Shown: piece by piece, positions 17,642 through 28,716 of the stretch
Numbering within the stretch: position 1 is the stretch's first letter
Layout of the letters: each line of letters begins with the position of its first letter
From: Virgibacillus litoralis
GTDB lineage: Bacteria > Bacillota > Bacilli > Bacillales > Amphibacillaceae
Direction: 5' to 3'
NCBI RefSeq assembly: GCF_017873675.1
Contig: NZ_JAGGKK010000014.1
Location: forward strand, 1 to 64,000
DNA length: 64,000 bases
Notes under the pieces: model-generated
Told to the model about the DNA's origin: nothing
Database searches by the model: none
What the model saw: only the letters and a program-made list of their open reading frames with translations
Position numbers and translations under genes: made by a program

Positions 17642-18208
17642 TTAACTTTCCCTGGCAACTACTTGTTCATCAGATATAGCTTTAAATTCATATGGAACAC
17701 CATCTGTTTCCTGTTTCCTGATGAAGAAAAAGCGTTCTCCCTTTGATTTTATAAGTGAAACATTATCGGGCCTGCCGTTATCAACGGATAAAGTAATCTT
17801 ATCAATTTCCCTGTTCGATATCATTCCGTAATAATAACGTTGCAGTGAGTCACCACCTTTTGACACACCAGAGAATCCCCAAACAATACCAGCTCTATTT
17901 TCGAGGTTAGGATTAAATGCTACATTACCGACTGCACCCTCATTTCCAAAGTTATCTTCGAGATTCCATTGACCAAGCCAATTTTGCTTTAATAAACCAA
18001 CATACATTTGTTCATCATCTCTGAAAAAAGTAACCCATTCCCCGCCAATATTTTCTACAAACAGGACATCAATGGGCTTAGACCAGTCATCAGTATTTAT
18101 CAACACATCTTGTGCTTCTGGGGATTGTTGAAAATTATGATAAATAAAGGAAAATGCCACTACAATTAATGTTCCAAATATAATCTTTTTGATAAAAACC
18201 CTCCCCAT
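17642..18208 (-). CDS. Hypothetical exported or membrane-anchored protein
   Basis: Not recognised; 188 aa with one N-terminal hydrophobic segment (about 8-24) and a soluble beta-rich remainder (WVTFFRDDEQMYVG, GIVWGFSGVSKGG). The start is uncertain: ATG 18208 has almost no binding site, because the strong GGGGAGGG lies just inside the reading frame and points to an ATC codon at 18193. Confidence 0.6.
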   Translation of the reverse strand: MGRVFIKKIIFGTLIVVAFSFIYHNFQQSPEAQDVLINTDDWSKPIDVLFVENIGGEWVTFFRDDEQMYVGLLKQNWLGQWNLEDNFGNEGAVGNVAFNPNLENRAGIVWGFSGVSKGGDSLQRYYYGMISNREIDKITLSVDNGRPDNVSLIKSKGERFFFIRKQETDGVPYEFKAISDEQVVARES

Positions 18209-18225
18209 TACTCATTAGTAACTAA

Positions 18226-18606
18226 TTATTGGCAAACGCCTAATGGATTACCGTCTGGATCATAAAAAGTAAAATATTTAGTGTTTCCTTCTCCACCAAT
18301 GGCATTAACGTTGACATTTTTTTCACACAACAATTGATATGTCTCTTCAATATCTCCATTAGAAATAAAATTATAATATTTACCAACACCAAAATTATTA
18401 TCAGGAAACTTCATTGGCTGATGATCTGATGTTCTTACAAGACATATTACCGTTTGAGACGCTTCTGCAATATTCATAACAGCTGCTTCTTCTTCAATGT
18501 AGTTAAGCGTAAGGCCAAGTTTTTCTTCATACCATTTAGCTGATAATTTCGGGTCTTTAACTGGAATGAATACTCCTTCCATGCCCCCCAATAGTGGTTT
18601 AGTCAT
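18226..18606 (-). CDS. VOC family protein (glyoxalase/bleomycin-resistance fold)
   Basis: 126 aa, one VOC domain: GVFIPVKDPKLSAKWYEEKL at the start and YFTFYDPDGNPLGV at the end, with metal-ligand positions typical of the fold. Activity unknown. One of four VOC proteins in the window, the others ending at 21095, 23524 and 43308. Confidence 0.82.
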   Translation of the reverse strand: MTKPLLGGMEGVFIPVKDPKLSAKWYEEKLGLTLNYIEEEAAVMNIAEASQTVICLVRTSDHQPMKFPDNNFGVGKYYNFISNGDIEETYQLLCEKNVNVNAIGGEGNTKYFTFYDPDGNPLGVCQ

Positions 18607-18646
18607 ACAATCTAGCTCCTTTATATTTAAATAATTTTTAGCAAGT

Positions 18647-18835
18647 TTACTTTTCTTTTTCGGACAGTAGCTTATCAGGTTTTTCTTCTACTCTATCTAA
18701 TCGTTTATTTCTTTTGTTAAACAGAATAAATAATGAGATTATACCTAGAACAATAGCAACAACAAACAAAAATGAAAATAATTGAAAAATAATATCTCCT
18801 GTATTTAACCCGCTAACTGTTGATAATAATATAAT
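18647..18835 (-). CDS. DUF4083-like small membrane protein, apparent AUU start
   Basis: 62 aa: a hydrophobic helix (about 15-40) with NTGDIIFQLFSFLF at its start, then a basic turn and NKRLDRVEEKPDKL, like the small DUF4083 family. A GGAGGG site (18843-18848) lies 7 nt before ATT 18835, and no ATG, GTG or TTG in frame fits. Either AUU is used or the gene has lost its start. It sits between the VOC gene and a nucleotidyltransferase gene. Confidence 0.55.
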   Translation of the reverse strand: MILLSTVSGLNTGDIIFQLFSFLFVVAIVLGIISLFILFNKRNKRLDRVEEKPDKLLSEKEK

Positions 18836-18954
18836 AATAAATCCCTCCTATACCCCATTTATAAGTATCCGTTAATTTTGTACAAACGAACGGATAAACA
18901 TCACGTCATCCAGCACTGATAAAAACCAGATGTGTTTATGACAGCAAAAATAAA

Positions 18955-19686
18955 TTATGAACAATGATCATTCTTTCCTAATGAAAAGCCATCAAACAGA
19001 CGTCCGCCATATGGTAATAGCACAATGTCAACAAACTGTATTAATTGCTTTTTTTCACCAGTTTTGTAAAAATCATCAAATGCCTTAACAAAACGTTCTG
19101 CAAACTCAACATCATAATTTCTTAATGAACGTATTATCCATTTAGACGTACCAATCCATCTATGATTTGTCCTAAGTACAAATTCACTTAGCAATTCTGC
19201 AAGCGTATTGGCTATAAATATTCCTTCTGCTCTACTATCGCAACCGATAAAATCATCAAGTGCATCAGTAATAAAGTATCGTTTTGCCATTATTGTTTCT
19301 ATTGACCATTGTTCTGGACCTTTAGCTAATAATTCTTCTGCTTCGTTTTTTATGACCTCGATTACACCATTATCTTTTAAAATGATACCTTCTGATACCA
19401 TTCTAGGGATTGAAGGTCTGGCTCTTTCATAGTCACTTTTAAAAAACGCTTTATAAGAAATCAGGTTATGAGCAAACACTTCTATTTTCCAGCCTAAATC
19501 AATTAGAGATTCTCTATATGATGAACTGAAATTATTATCAAATATTACAATATCAAGATCTGATGTTTCTGTTGCTTCACCACGAACTACACTACCAGCC
19601 AATAAAGCGGCATCACAATGTGGGAATTGGCTATTTATAAACTTTTGTGCCGCTTTGATTGGAGGCAGTTTTTTATGTTCTTCCAT
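18955..19686 (-). CDS. Nucleotidyltransferase domain protein (aminoglycoside nucleotidyltransferase-like)
   Basis: 243 aa. The N-terminal pol-beta-type nucleotidyltransferase motif LLAGSVVRGEATETSDLDIV gives the GS and DxD catalytic elements near residues 33-52; a helical C-terminal half follows. Likely transfers a nucleotide to a small molecule or protein; drug modification is possible but unproven. ATG 19686 has AGAGGTG upstream; the GTG three codons earlier lies in that site. Confidence 0.8.
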   Translation of the reverse strand: MEEHKKLPPIKAAQKFINSQFPHCDAALLAGSVVRGEATETSDLDIVIFDNNFSSSYRESLIDLGWKIEVFAHNLISYKAFFKSDYERARPSIPRMVSEGIILKDNGVIEVIKNEAEELLAKGPEQWSIETIMAKRYFITDALDDFIGCDSRAEGIFIANTLAELLSEFVLRTNHRWIGTSKWIIRSLRNYDVEFAERFVKAFDDFYKTGEKKQLIQFVDIVLLPYGGRLFDGFSLGKNDHCS

Positions 19687-19747
19687 TGTCCACACCTCTT
19701 ACATATATTCTAATTTCGAAAGTTACGGATTCCTAGATACGGCTAAT

Positions 19748-20053
19748 TTAGTGAACGCCAATTATTACGTCGTAATAGAATCCAAACTTATTTTTCTTCA
19801 TACAAACACCAGGCACCGATTTTTCGGAACCGTTGCTCACTTCAGGATTATGTATAACGTAACAATCCCCATATGTTTTATCTTGAGATTCAGGTTCATT
19901 TTGTATATCAGCGGTAATAGCACTAATTGGAAAACCATTAAAAAAGATAGTACGTCGAATGACTAACTGATTGGAAAAAGACATTGAATAATATAGAACA
20001 ATAAATAAGACTATTAAGGAAGATATGATGACCAACTTTGAATTTTTACTCAA
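19748..20053 (-). CDS. Hypothetical small anchored protein
   Basis: 101 aa, not recognised. One transmembrane segment (about 7-28), then a short extracytoplasmic part with two cysteines (GDCYVIH and PGVCMKK) that could form a disulfide. TTG start at 20053, eight bases after GGGAGG. Neighbours are also small and uncharacterised. Confidence 0.6.
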   Translation of the reverse strand: MSKNSKLVIISSLIVLFIVLYYSMSFSNQLVIRRTIFFNGFPISAITADIQNEPESQDKTYGDCYVIHNPEVSNGSEKSVPGVCMKKNKFGFYYDVIIGVH

Positions 20054-20086
20054 TAGATGAACCTCCCTCTACACGTCATAATTAAT

Positions 20087-20359
20087 TTAATGTCTATTCT
20101 TTGGCTGAAAGAAAAATATGTTCAAGATAAGTAATAAGCAGAACATAATCAGAACAAATACCGGGAATAAGACTAGACCAGAGCCATCTGCACCAAATAT
20201 ATAACTCAAGCGATTACCTACAAACACAGCAAAAGCAAATTCTACCAATAAAATGATGAAGACAACTAAGGTATGTATTACAAAATATCTGGAGTATAGC
20301 AAACTAAGTAAAAAAATAAGTATTCCTGTAATTATCAAGGACAATTCTACAATACCAAT
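20087..20359 (-). CDS. Small three-helix membrane protein, apparent AUU start
   Basis: 90 aa and almost wholly hydrophobic, with three helices ending in FFFQPKNRH. The only good ribosome binding site, GGGAGG (20368-20373), lies 8 nt before ATT 20359. The first TTG in frame (20344) has none. Not recognised. Confidence 0.55.
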   Translation of the reverse strand: MGIVELSLIITGILIFLLSLLYSRYFVIHTLVVFIILLVEFAFAVFVGNRLSYIFGADGSGLVLFPVFVLIMFCLLLILNIFFFQPKNRH

Positions 20360-20398
20360 TTTATGTTCCTCCCATTCAGAACGCTTGTTAACAAAACT

Positions 20399-21046
20399 CT
20401 AATTTTCTTGCTTAAAAATATAGTAATTATCTCCTTCTGTTTCTGAGAGGATTTCATTTTCAAAATATAATCCTTCATCGTCATCGATACCGTAACCAAT
20501 TGGAGCATTTACTCTTGCTAACGCTGCCTTTAGATTTTCTTCTTCTTTCCATTTAGAGAAATGAACACTTATTACACAATCTCTTATAAGTCCCAGACCA
20601 TTCAGGAATAGATGCTCATTCCTTGAGTTGTCTATAGGTGGTATGACACAATTCAAAGGACTGATTAAAGCGCCTGCTGAGAACCCTGCTACTGGAGCTC
20701 CATTTTCATACAGTTCTTTAATACGCTTGCCTATTGGTGTATCAACTATGTAGTTTCGGTAAAGCTCCGTTTCTCCACCAGAAATAATTACTCCTGTGCA
20801 AGAACTTAACTCCTGCAGCGTAGCATGATCGATAGTTGGCGTGAGCGGTAAATAGAAAAACCTCTCTATATTATTTTCTTCCAGTATACTAGTGTATATT
20901 TTCATATACTCTTCCCAGCCATTCCTCTCGATGAATAGGATAGCAACCTTACCTTTATTGTTAAGCGAGAAATCAGCAAACTTTTTGCCAAATTTATCGC
21001 TGAACGGTGGACTCCCACCAAATAAAAATAGATGTCTATTTTTCAA
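20399..21046 (-). CDS. Peptidase S51/dipeptidase E-like protein
   Basis: 215 aa class I glutamine amidotransferase-like fold. GFSAGALI holds the nucleophilic serine in the family's SAG(A) elbow, and ISGGETELYR is typical of dipeptidase E/cyanophycinase relatives. Possibly cleaves Asp-containing peptides; unproven. Start TTG 21046, with AAGGAG at 7 nt; the longer GTG frame to 21079 contains that site. Confidence 0.8.
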   Translation of the reverse strand: MKNRHLFLFGGSPPFSDKFGKKFADFSLNNKGKVAILFIERNGWEEYMKIYTSILEENNIERFFYLPLTPTIDHATLQELSSCTGVIISGGETELYRNYIVDTPIGKRIKELYENGAPVAGFSAGALISPLNCVIPPIDNSRNEHLFLNGLGLIRDCVISVHFSKWKEEENLKAALARVNAPIGYGIDDDEGLYFENEILSETEGDNYYIFKQEN

Positions 21047-21094
21047 AATTTCACTCCTTAAAGCAGAATTAAAAGTCACCTTGATTTTCCAGTG

Positions 21095-21481
21095 TCAGCA
21101 AGTACAAGCCATCAGTACATTACCATCAGGGTCAGTAAAGTTAAACCAGGCAAAATCTTCCCCAATCCTTTCTATTTCCCTTACAATTTCCACATTATTA
21201 TTTTTCATAAAATGGTATGCTTCATCAATGTTTTCAACAAGAAGGTTGCAGATCGGATTTGGGCTAGGTTTATGTGTGAAATTTTCATCAAATTTATGGT
21301 CGTCCAATGTTAACCCAGTTGCACCATCGATTGGTATGTTATAAACAGGGGATTCTACACTATTCCGATCGTAATCAAATCCAATAATGTTACTGTACCA
21401 CTCCACTGATTTTTTTAGGTCTTCAACATGAACGAATACTGTTCCAATCTGATTCTTTACAGGTTTAGAAAAGTTTCCCAT
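21095..21481 (-). CDS. VOC family protein
   Basis: 128 aa VOC domain: GTVFVHVEDLKKSVEWYSNI at the start and FNFTDPDGNVLMAC at the end. AAGGAG is 7 nt before ATG 21481. Overlaps the end of the upstream NTF2-like gene by 17 bp, so translation is probably coupled. Substrate unknown. Confidence 0.82.
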   Translation of the reverse strand: MGNFSKPVKNQIGTVFVHVEDLKKSVEWYSNIIGFDYDRNSVESPVYNIPIDGATGLTLDDHKFDENFTHKPSPNPICNLLVENIDEAYHFMKNNNVEIVREIERIGEDFAWFNFTDPDGNVLMACTC

Positions 21482-21878
21482 CAATATTCTCCTTAATAAC
21501 TCCTGCTTCTATATAACTTCTTACCAACTTCCAATTATTCTCTTCATTTCTCTTGAATGTTTCGAAAAATAAATTTACGGTTTCCAAACTTTTTCCTTCA
21601 ATTACTAATGTTGCCGACATTATCGCCATCGTTTCATCATCGCGTAAAGGCAGAATTGAAATTTCTTTTAGTTCCCATTCGGCATCGTTTTCCTTCACGA
21701 AATTAAAGCCCTGCTCCCACCCATTTATTGCTTCTTCATAACCGAAATCTACTACTTCACCGCCTGATATTTCTCTAGCTTTATAATCGATAGAAATTAT
21801 ATCTTCTAACTCTGTTAAAGATGATCTTCTCCAAACATCTAAAAAAGTATCAAAAAACTCGCGAAATTGATTGTCCAT
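21465..21878 (-). CDS. NTF2-like/SnoaL-like domain protein
   Basis: 137 aa. Alpha-helical start (REFFDTFLDVWRRSSLTELE) and a curved sheet ending VNLFFETFKRNEENNWKLV, as in nuclear transport factor 2-like proteins (DUF4440/SnoaL type). These bind or turn over small ligands. AGGAGG before the ATG. Overlaps the VOC gene, suggesting a joint role. Confidence 0.72.
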   Translation of the reverse strand: MDNQFREFFDTFLDVWRRSSLTELEDIISIDYKAREISGGEVVDFGYEEAINGWEQGFNFVKENDAEWELKEISILPLRDDETMAIMSATLVIEGKSLETVNLFFETFKRNEENNWKLVRSYIEAGVIKENIDGKLF

Positions 21879-21897
21879 TAAAAAGCCTCCTAAAAGC

Positions 21898-22455
21898 CTA
21901 TAATTGAAACTCTTTTTTTATCATTTGAGCTACCTCTTCAGCACTCAAATTTGTGTTATTTATTTTTATATAATTCTCCTTTTCCACTTCCCCTTCGTGT
22001 GAATTTAATCGAAGCGTGTCCAAAGTGCTTAGTAAATCTTGTTCCGATTGTTCGACGTTTCTTTTCGTTGGTTTTTGTTCCAGCCTATTGGGTGTTTTAT
22101 TCCGCTTAAGCCTTTCTTCTACATTAGCTTCTAATTCAACAAAATAATTTTCGCTATCTTCAGAACTAAAGATATTAGTCATCTTATCGACAGCATCCCA
22201 ATCTTCCTTTTCATTAAAAGCCCATACAAATGTAAAAATCATGCCGTACTTATCACTTTTAGAAAATGACTTAAATATCTCTTCTCGGAATAAATCTGAT
22301 AGTCTCCACATTTCTGGGGTGAATCCGTAAAATGGTTCAAGGAGATCAATCGTCATATGATTATGAAATAGCGTTAAGTCCGTAATTTTTGCCAATTCCT
22401 GTCCAACAGTCATTTTACCAACTGCTTGCGCTCCAAAGATCAGCACAAATTTCAT
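21898..22455 (-). CDS. P-loop kinase-like protein (shikimate kinase/AAA-like)
   Basis: 185 aa. Walker A GAQAVGKMT (8-16) follows a hydrophobic strand; the helical lid is rich in Arg/Lys (ERLKRNKTPNRLEQKPTKRN), like small-molecule kinases. Substrate unknown. Lies 19 bp before the NTF2-like gene. Confidence 0.75.
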   Translation of the reverse strand: MKFVLIFGAQAVGKMTVGQELAKITDLTLFHNHMTIDLLEPFYGFTPEMWRLSDLFREEIFKSFSKSDKYGMIFTFVWAFNEKEDWDAVDKMTNIFSSEDSENYFVELEANVEERLKRNKTPNRLEQKPTKRNVEQSEQDLLSTLDTLRLNSHEGEVEKENYIKINNTNLSAEEVAQMIKKEFQL

Positions 22456-22476
22456 AAGGCTACTCTCCCTCTACTA

Positions 22477-22971
22477 TTAAATTGACCAGTAAATTTCTCT
22501 ATCTTCTGTTCTGATTTGTTCAAATCCTGTCTTTTCCAGAACTCGGATAGACGGAATATTGCTTTCTGAGCAGCTGGCTGTGATTTTGTTTACATTCTGT
22601 TGCTGCAATCCCCAGTTCACCATAGCTATTGTCATTTCTGTCGCGTATCCTTTACCTTGATAACTGGGAACAATGCTATATCCTAAGTCCATCTCTCCTT
22701 CTTCATTTGGTCCACCTTTAAATCCCATGTCGCCCATAATCGTATTGTCTTTCTTATGAATGATAATACCTTCCCATTCATTTTCTTCTGGGTGCCGTGT
22801 AAACCGATCTATTTTATAGGATAGCAATTGTTTATAATCCTCCATCGGATATTCATCAGCCGCTTTATAGCCTGTTATTTCTTCCAATTGATGTTGACCA
22901 TTTAAAGTAGCCTTCATCATTTCAACTGTAAATGTAATTAGAGTTAGTCTGTCAGTATTTACGTACGGCAA
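22477..22971 (-). CDS. GNAT N-acetyltransferase (RimJ/RimL-like)
   Basis: 164 aa: TDRLTLITF start, acetyl-CoA site VPSYQGKGYATEMTIAMV and a C-terminal SIRVLEKTGFEQI, as in ribosomal-protein or drug N-acetyltransferases. TTG start at 22971 with AAGGAA upstream. Substrate unknown. Confidence 0.82.
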   Translation of the reverse strand: MPYVNTDRLTLITFTVEMMKATLNGQHQLEEITGYKAADEYPMEDYKQLLSYKIDRFTRHPEENEWEGIIIHKKDNTIMGDMGFKGGPNEEGEMDLGYSIVPSYQGKGYATEMTIAMVNWGLQQQNVNKITASCSESNIPSIRVLEKTGFEQIRTEDREIYWSI

Positions 22972-22999
22972 TTATTCACATTCCTTTTCTATTATTATT

Positions 23000-23488
23000 C
23001 TATGACTCTCTCTTATTTTCAGGCTGCTTTAACCAGTGACGAACACCTTTTCCAGCATATGGTTCATTATTATACCTTGGTATCACGTGAAAATGACTAT
23101 GAAATATAAACTGACCTGATACTTCACCGACATTCCATCCGAGGGTATATCCATCAGGAGAATATTCTGATTCAAGATATTTCGTTGCAGCTTGTAAGAG
23201 TTCATATGTATCGTTCCACTCTGCTTTTGTTAATTCTAATACATTTGCATGATGCTTTTTTGGAACAATAAGACCGCATCCTTCCAGTACATTTTGTTCC
23301 TTATTGTGCTGTTAGAAAACTTGGCATTCGCCAAGCCTAATGGCGAGTGCCTTAGTTGCACTTATGCAGTAAGAAAGGATTTATACTTGCTTAACTACTA
23401 AAAAATAGCACGTTTCATTTTCAAATACTATATTCTGCTCTGCATCATCCATTGGATTGCAAAACGGACAATTTTCATCGTAAGCCAT
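23000..23488 (-). pseudogene. HIT family hydrolase gene interrupted by an R1 element
   Basis: Starts well (GGGAGG, ATG 23488) with ENCPFCNPMDDAEQNIVFEN and CYFL, then runs into an R1 copy (23312-23398, 87 nt) that adds VVKQV and a stop. Beyond R1 the same frame resumes with QHNKEQNVLEGCGLIVP and carries the HIT triad region HSHFHVIPR, ending at 23000. Removing 87 nt (29 codons) restores a 133 aa HIT protein. HIT proteins are nucleotide hydrolases or transferases. The existing product would be about 35 residues and lack the active site. Confidence 0.85.
23312..23398 (-). repeat. R1 element, copy E, inserted in the HIT gene
   Basis: Full-length R1, read in the same direction as the gene, starting after TTTTTTA within the Tyr-Phe-Leu codons. 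It gives the clearest element boundaries in the window. Confidence 0.85.
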
Positions 23489-23523
23489 AACTGCCTCCCT
23501 AAATATTAATATCTGAATAACTA

Positions 23524-23871
23524 TCAGTCTTGAACAAAACCTAATTCGTTACCATCTAAGTCAGTAATCGTGAATTTTCGGGTACCATAAGGTGTTGAAA
23601 ACAATTCTTCAATGACATTAACGTTATTTTTTAGTTCTATCCATAATGCTTCAACATCGTCTGTATGAAAATTGAGTCTGCCAAGAGATGGGTAATCTTC
23701 ATGTTCCATTATAGCAAAGGTTGCTCCATTATCCGCTTCAAAATGCGCATAGTTAGGCTTTTCAGGTGGCCATGTTGCAGCTACTTTAAACCCAAGTGTA
23801 GACTCATACCAATCAATTGCTTCGTCTAAATCTTTAACATTGACTCTGACATGTGCTAGTTTTGTTTTCAT
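23524..23871 (-). CDS. VOC family protein
   Basis: 115 aa: AHVRVNVKDLDEAIDWYEST at the start and FTITDLDGNELGFV at the end, one glyoxalase-like domain. ATG 23871 follows GGGGAG; an open frame upstream to 24051 overlaps the HHH gene and is not used. Function unknown. Confidence 0.82.
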   Translation of the reverse strand: MKTKLAHVRVNVKDLDEAIDWYESTLGFKVAATWPPEKPNYAHFEADNGATFAIMEHEDYPSLGRLNFHTDDVEALWIELKNNVNVIEELFSTPYGTRKFTITDLDGNELGFVQD

Positions 23872-23884
23872 ATTTTTCACTCCC

Positions 23885-24343
23885 CTATTCATACCATGCT
23901 TTCTTTGGTCTACCTTCTGGATATCCAAGCTTTTCACGGTAATCCTTTCTCTCATTTGTAAAATCAAACCATTTTTTACTACTGCTTTTACTATTCGCAA
24001 AGTTAACAGCACAGCGAAGTTGATCTTCGACACAAGGGTCCGTCCATACACCTAACCGTTGTTCCAATTCATCAAATAGCTCTGCGCCACTTTTATCTTT
24101 TAATTCTTTTAAGGAATAAATATCTAAATGGTGTACTAGCTTCTCAGCTAATTCATAACCAATATAAGGCACTTCCTGAAATTCAGCCAATGCTTTAACA
24201 GTTTGTGCTCTCTCATCTGATATACCTAAAATTTGCGATAATTCTTGTTCACTATACGTATGTACTTCACTTATCTTTATTTTTGCTCTTCTAAGTTGGG
24301 CTTTTTCAGTTTGCGAAAGGTCCAATTTTGGGTTAGAGCTCAA
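23885..24343 (-). CDS. Cdd1-like helix-hairpin-helix protein (pathogenicity-locus family)
   Basis: 152 aa: helix-hairpin-helix-type region (LAEFQEVPYIGYELAEKLV, about 52-70), the family's DPCVEDQLRCAVNFA (about 101-115), and a basic C-terminus (GYPEGRPKKAWYE). Probably binds nucleic acid; role unknown despite the family name. TTG start at 24343, GGAG 8 nt upstream. First gene of the long minus-strand run. Confidence 0.78.
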   Translation of the reverse strand: MSSNPKLDLSQTEKAQLRRAKIKISEVHTYSEQELSQILGISDERAQTVKALAEFQEVPYIGYELAEKLVHHLDIYSLKELKDKSGAELFDELEQRLGVWTDPCVEDQLRCAVNFANSKSSSKKWFDFTNERKDYREKLGYPEGRPKKAWYE

Positions 24344-24438
24344 TTACTTTTCTCCTTTCTAAAAGACTCGTCAAAATTAGATTTCGACAAAATAATGGAA
24401 TACCCTTCCTTCCTGAATAAAATCTCCTGGAAATTATT

Positions 24439-24500
24439 AAATAAACTTGGCATTCATTAAGCTTTTATGGCGATAGTAAAGTATTTTGCTTCTTATCTGC
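24439..24500 (-). repeat. R1 element, copy F (degenerate)
   Basis: Recognisable ends (AAACTTGGCATTC and TTCTTATCTGC) with an eroded middle. On the minus strand it begins right after the TTTTTATT tail of the terminator at 24504-24544. Confidence 0.65.
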
Positions 24501-24503
24501 AAT

Positions 24504-24544
24504 AAAAAGGAGTACGAAACGCTATGCGATTTGTACTCCTTTTT
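24504..24544. terminator. Terminator-like hairpin without an obvious gene
   Basis: AAAAAGGAGTAC / GTACTCCTTTTT, a 12-bp stem with T-tracts on both strands. No gene ends beside it: the plus-strand gene starts at 24850 and the minus-strand gene at 24343 reads away. It may end a small transcript or be left over from a lost gene. The remaining 24545-24849 holds only probable promoter sequence. Confidence 0.6.
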
Positions 24545-24849
24545 AGTGTGATATTTATTGATTTCTCTCCATATGACAACGTTTATCTGTTTTTAACATC
24601 CAGATTGACATACTTAATAGCGACCTTTTTAACATACGTACATAAATTTATGTGCAGTGTGCATTTTAGGTATGAAAAAGAGTGTTAAAAGCAATGTTGC
24701 TTTAAATTTGATAAGTGATGCCAATAGTGAGTTGTACTATATTTTGGAAAGGTTTTCTGGAGTTTTATGCTAAAATATAGATAAAAACAGAACGAGCTTA
24801 TTCAACTAACGCAGTAGAAGTGTTGAAGGAGCCAAGGGGGAGAGGATTT

Positions 24850-25317
24850 TTGCGGAAACTTGCGTTTATATTTATAATAGTTCTTTTAATTTCTGTGGGG
24901 TGCGATGATAAGTCGAGGTCTAAGGAACTTGTCGGCTATGATGAAGAAAAAGTTGTTAATGCCCTTCCTAAATTATCATTTAATCCAGAGATTCCGAATG
25001 TCCTGCCTTTCAAACCAACAGAAACAAAAGTAAACGTGAGAAACATTGGAGGAATAGGGAATAGTCTGCTTGAGGTTTTATTTAAAAATGGGTATCAGGA
25101 AGAAGTAACCTTCAGGGCAACTATAGGCGAAAATGCAATAGATTTTACAGAAGAGGAAGTAAAGATAAGGAAGAATTTAAAAGGCAGATATGGTGAAACA
25201 GAAAACAGAAAAATAATGAAGTGGCAGAAAGATAATATTTATTATGAACTGCTGGTTGACAACAACTCTGCCACCAAAGAAGAAGTGATTAAAATAGCTA
25301 AAAGTTTTTATCAATAG
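24850..25317 (+). CDS. Hypothetical lipoprotein
   Basis: 155 aa. Signal peptide with lipobox ISVGC (mature Cys at about 18). The body is unrecognised: a short linker, then a beta-rich domain with YYELLVDNNS and ATKEEVIKIAKSFY at the end. TTG 24850 is chosen (GGGGGAG at 7 nt); a GTG ten codons earlier overlaps that site. TGCTAAAAT at about 24769-24777 could be an extended -10. Confidence 0.72.
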   Translation: MRKLAFIFIIVLLISVGCDDKSRSKELVGYDEEKVVNALPKLSFNPEIPNVLPFKPTETKVNVRNIGGIGNSLLEVLFKNGYQEEVTFRATIGENAIDFTEEEVKIRKNLKGRYGETENRKIMKWQKDNIYYELLVDNNSATKEEVIKIAKSFYQ

Positions 25318-25378
25318 TTAACCACTCTTCAACAAATAAGAGGATTTAGATTTATAAAAAAATTAAATATTACGTTAT

Positions 25379-25408
25379 AAAACGCTTAGATTATTTTCTG
25401 AGCGTTTT
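25379..25408 (+). terminator. Terminator after the lipoprotein gene
   Basis: AAAACGCTTAG / CTGAGCGTTTT stem, 60 bp beyond the stop; one G-U pair, short T-tail. Confidence 0.65.
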
Positions 25409-28413
<3,005 letters not shown>

Positions 28414-28488
28414 TTGCTGTCAAGATGTGGATGTATTTTAGAGCGTTATAAGAATTAATAGTACAACAAATGAGGAATTGCAGAAAGT

Positions 28489-28649
28489 AGCGGAAAGAGG
28501 ATTCAGCAGGCTAAGCAATGTGAATCCTCATTTCGTTAAATAGAGTAAAAGCTGTTATATGAGGGATGGACCGGATCCTCATTCCGCTAAAGATACAAAT
28601 TCAATGGAATATGTGGCTTAAAATGACAAATAACGGAATGAGGATCCGG
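28489..28649. repeat. P2 palindromic repeat, copy 2
   Basis: Units at 28489-28504, 28522-28539, 28571-28590 and 28631-28649: GCGGAAAGAGGATTC, GAATCCTCATTTCGTTA, CCGGATCCTCATTCCGCTAA and TAACGGAATGAGGATCCGG. Here the order is inverted pair plus inverted pair, differing from copies 1 and 3. Lies between convergent rph and the serine hydrolase gene. Confidence 0.8.
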
Positions 28650-28716
28650 GTTCTGAACCCTTTAAGCTTTTTCTCCCAAAAATGCATCTCTACTCAAATA
28701 GCAGAAACTTTTGTGT

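Noticed and set aside
23312-23398. R1 as a self-splicing mini-intron in the HIT gene
   Set aside because: Too short for any known ribozyme intron, and other copies lie in non-coding DNA; RT-PCR would still be worth doing.
14251-24343. Mobile resistance island or integron
   Set aside because: No integrase, transposase, attC-like site or flanking direct repeats were seen; the families are also common in chromosomes.
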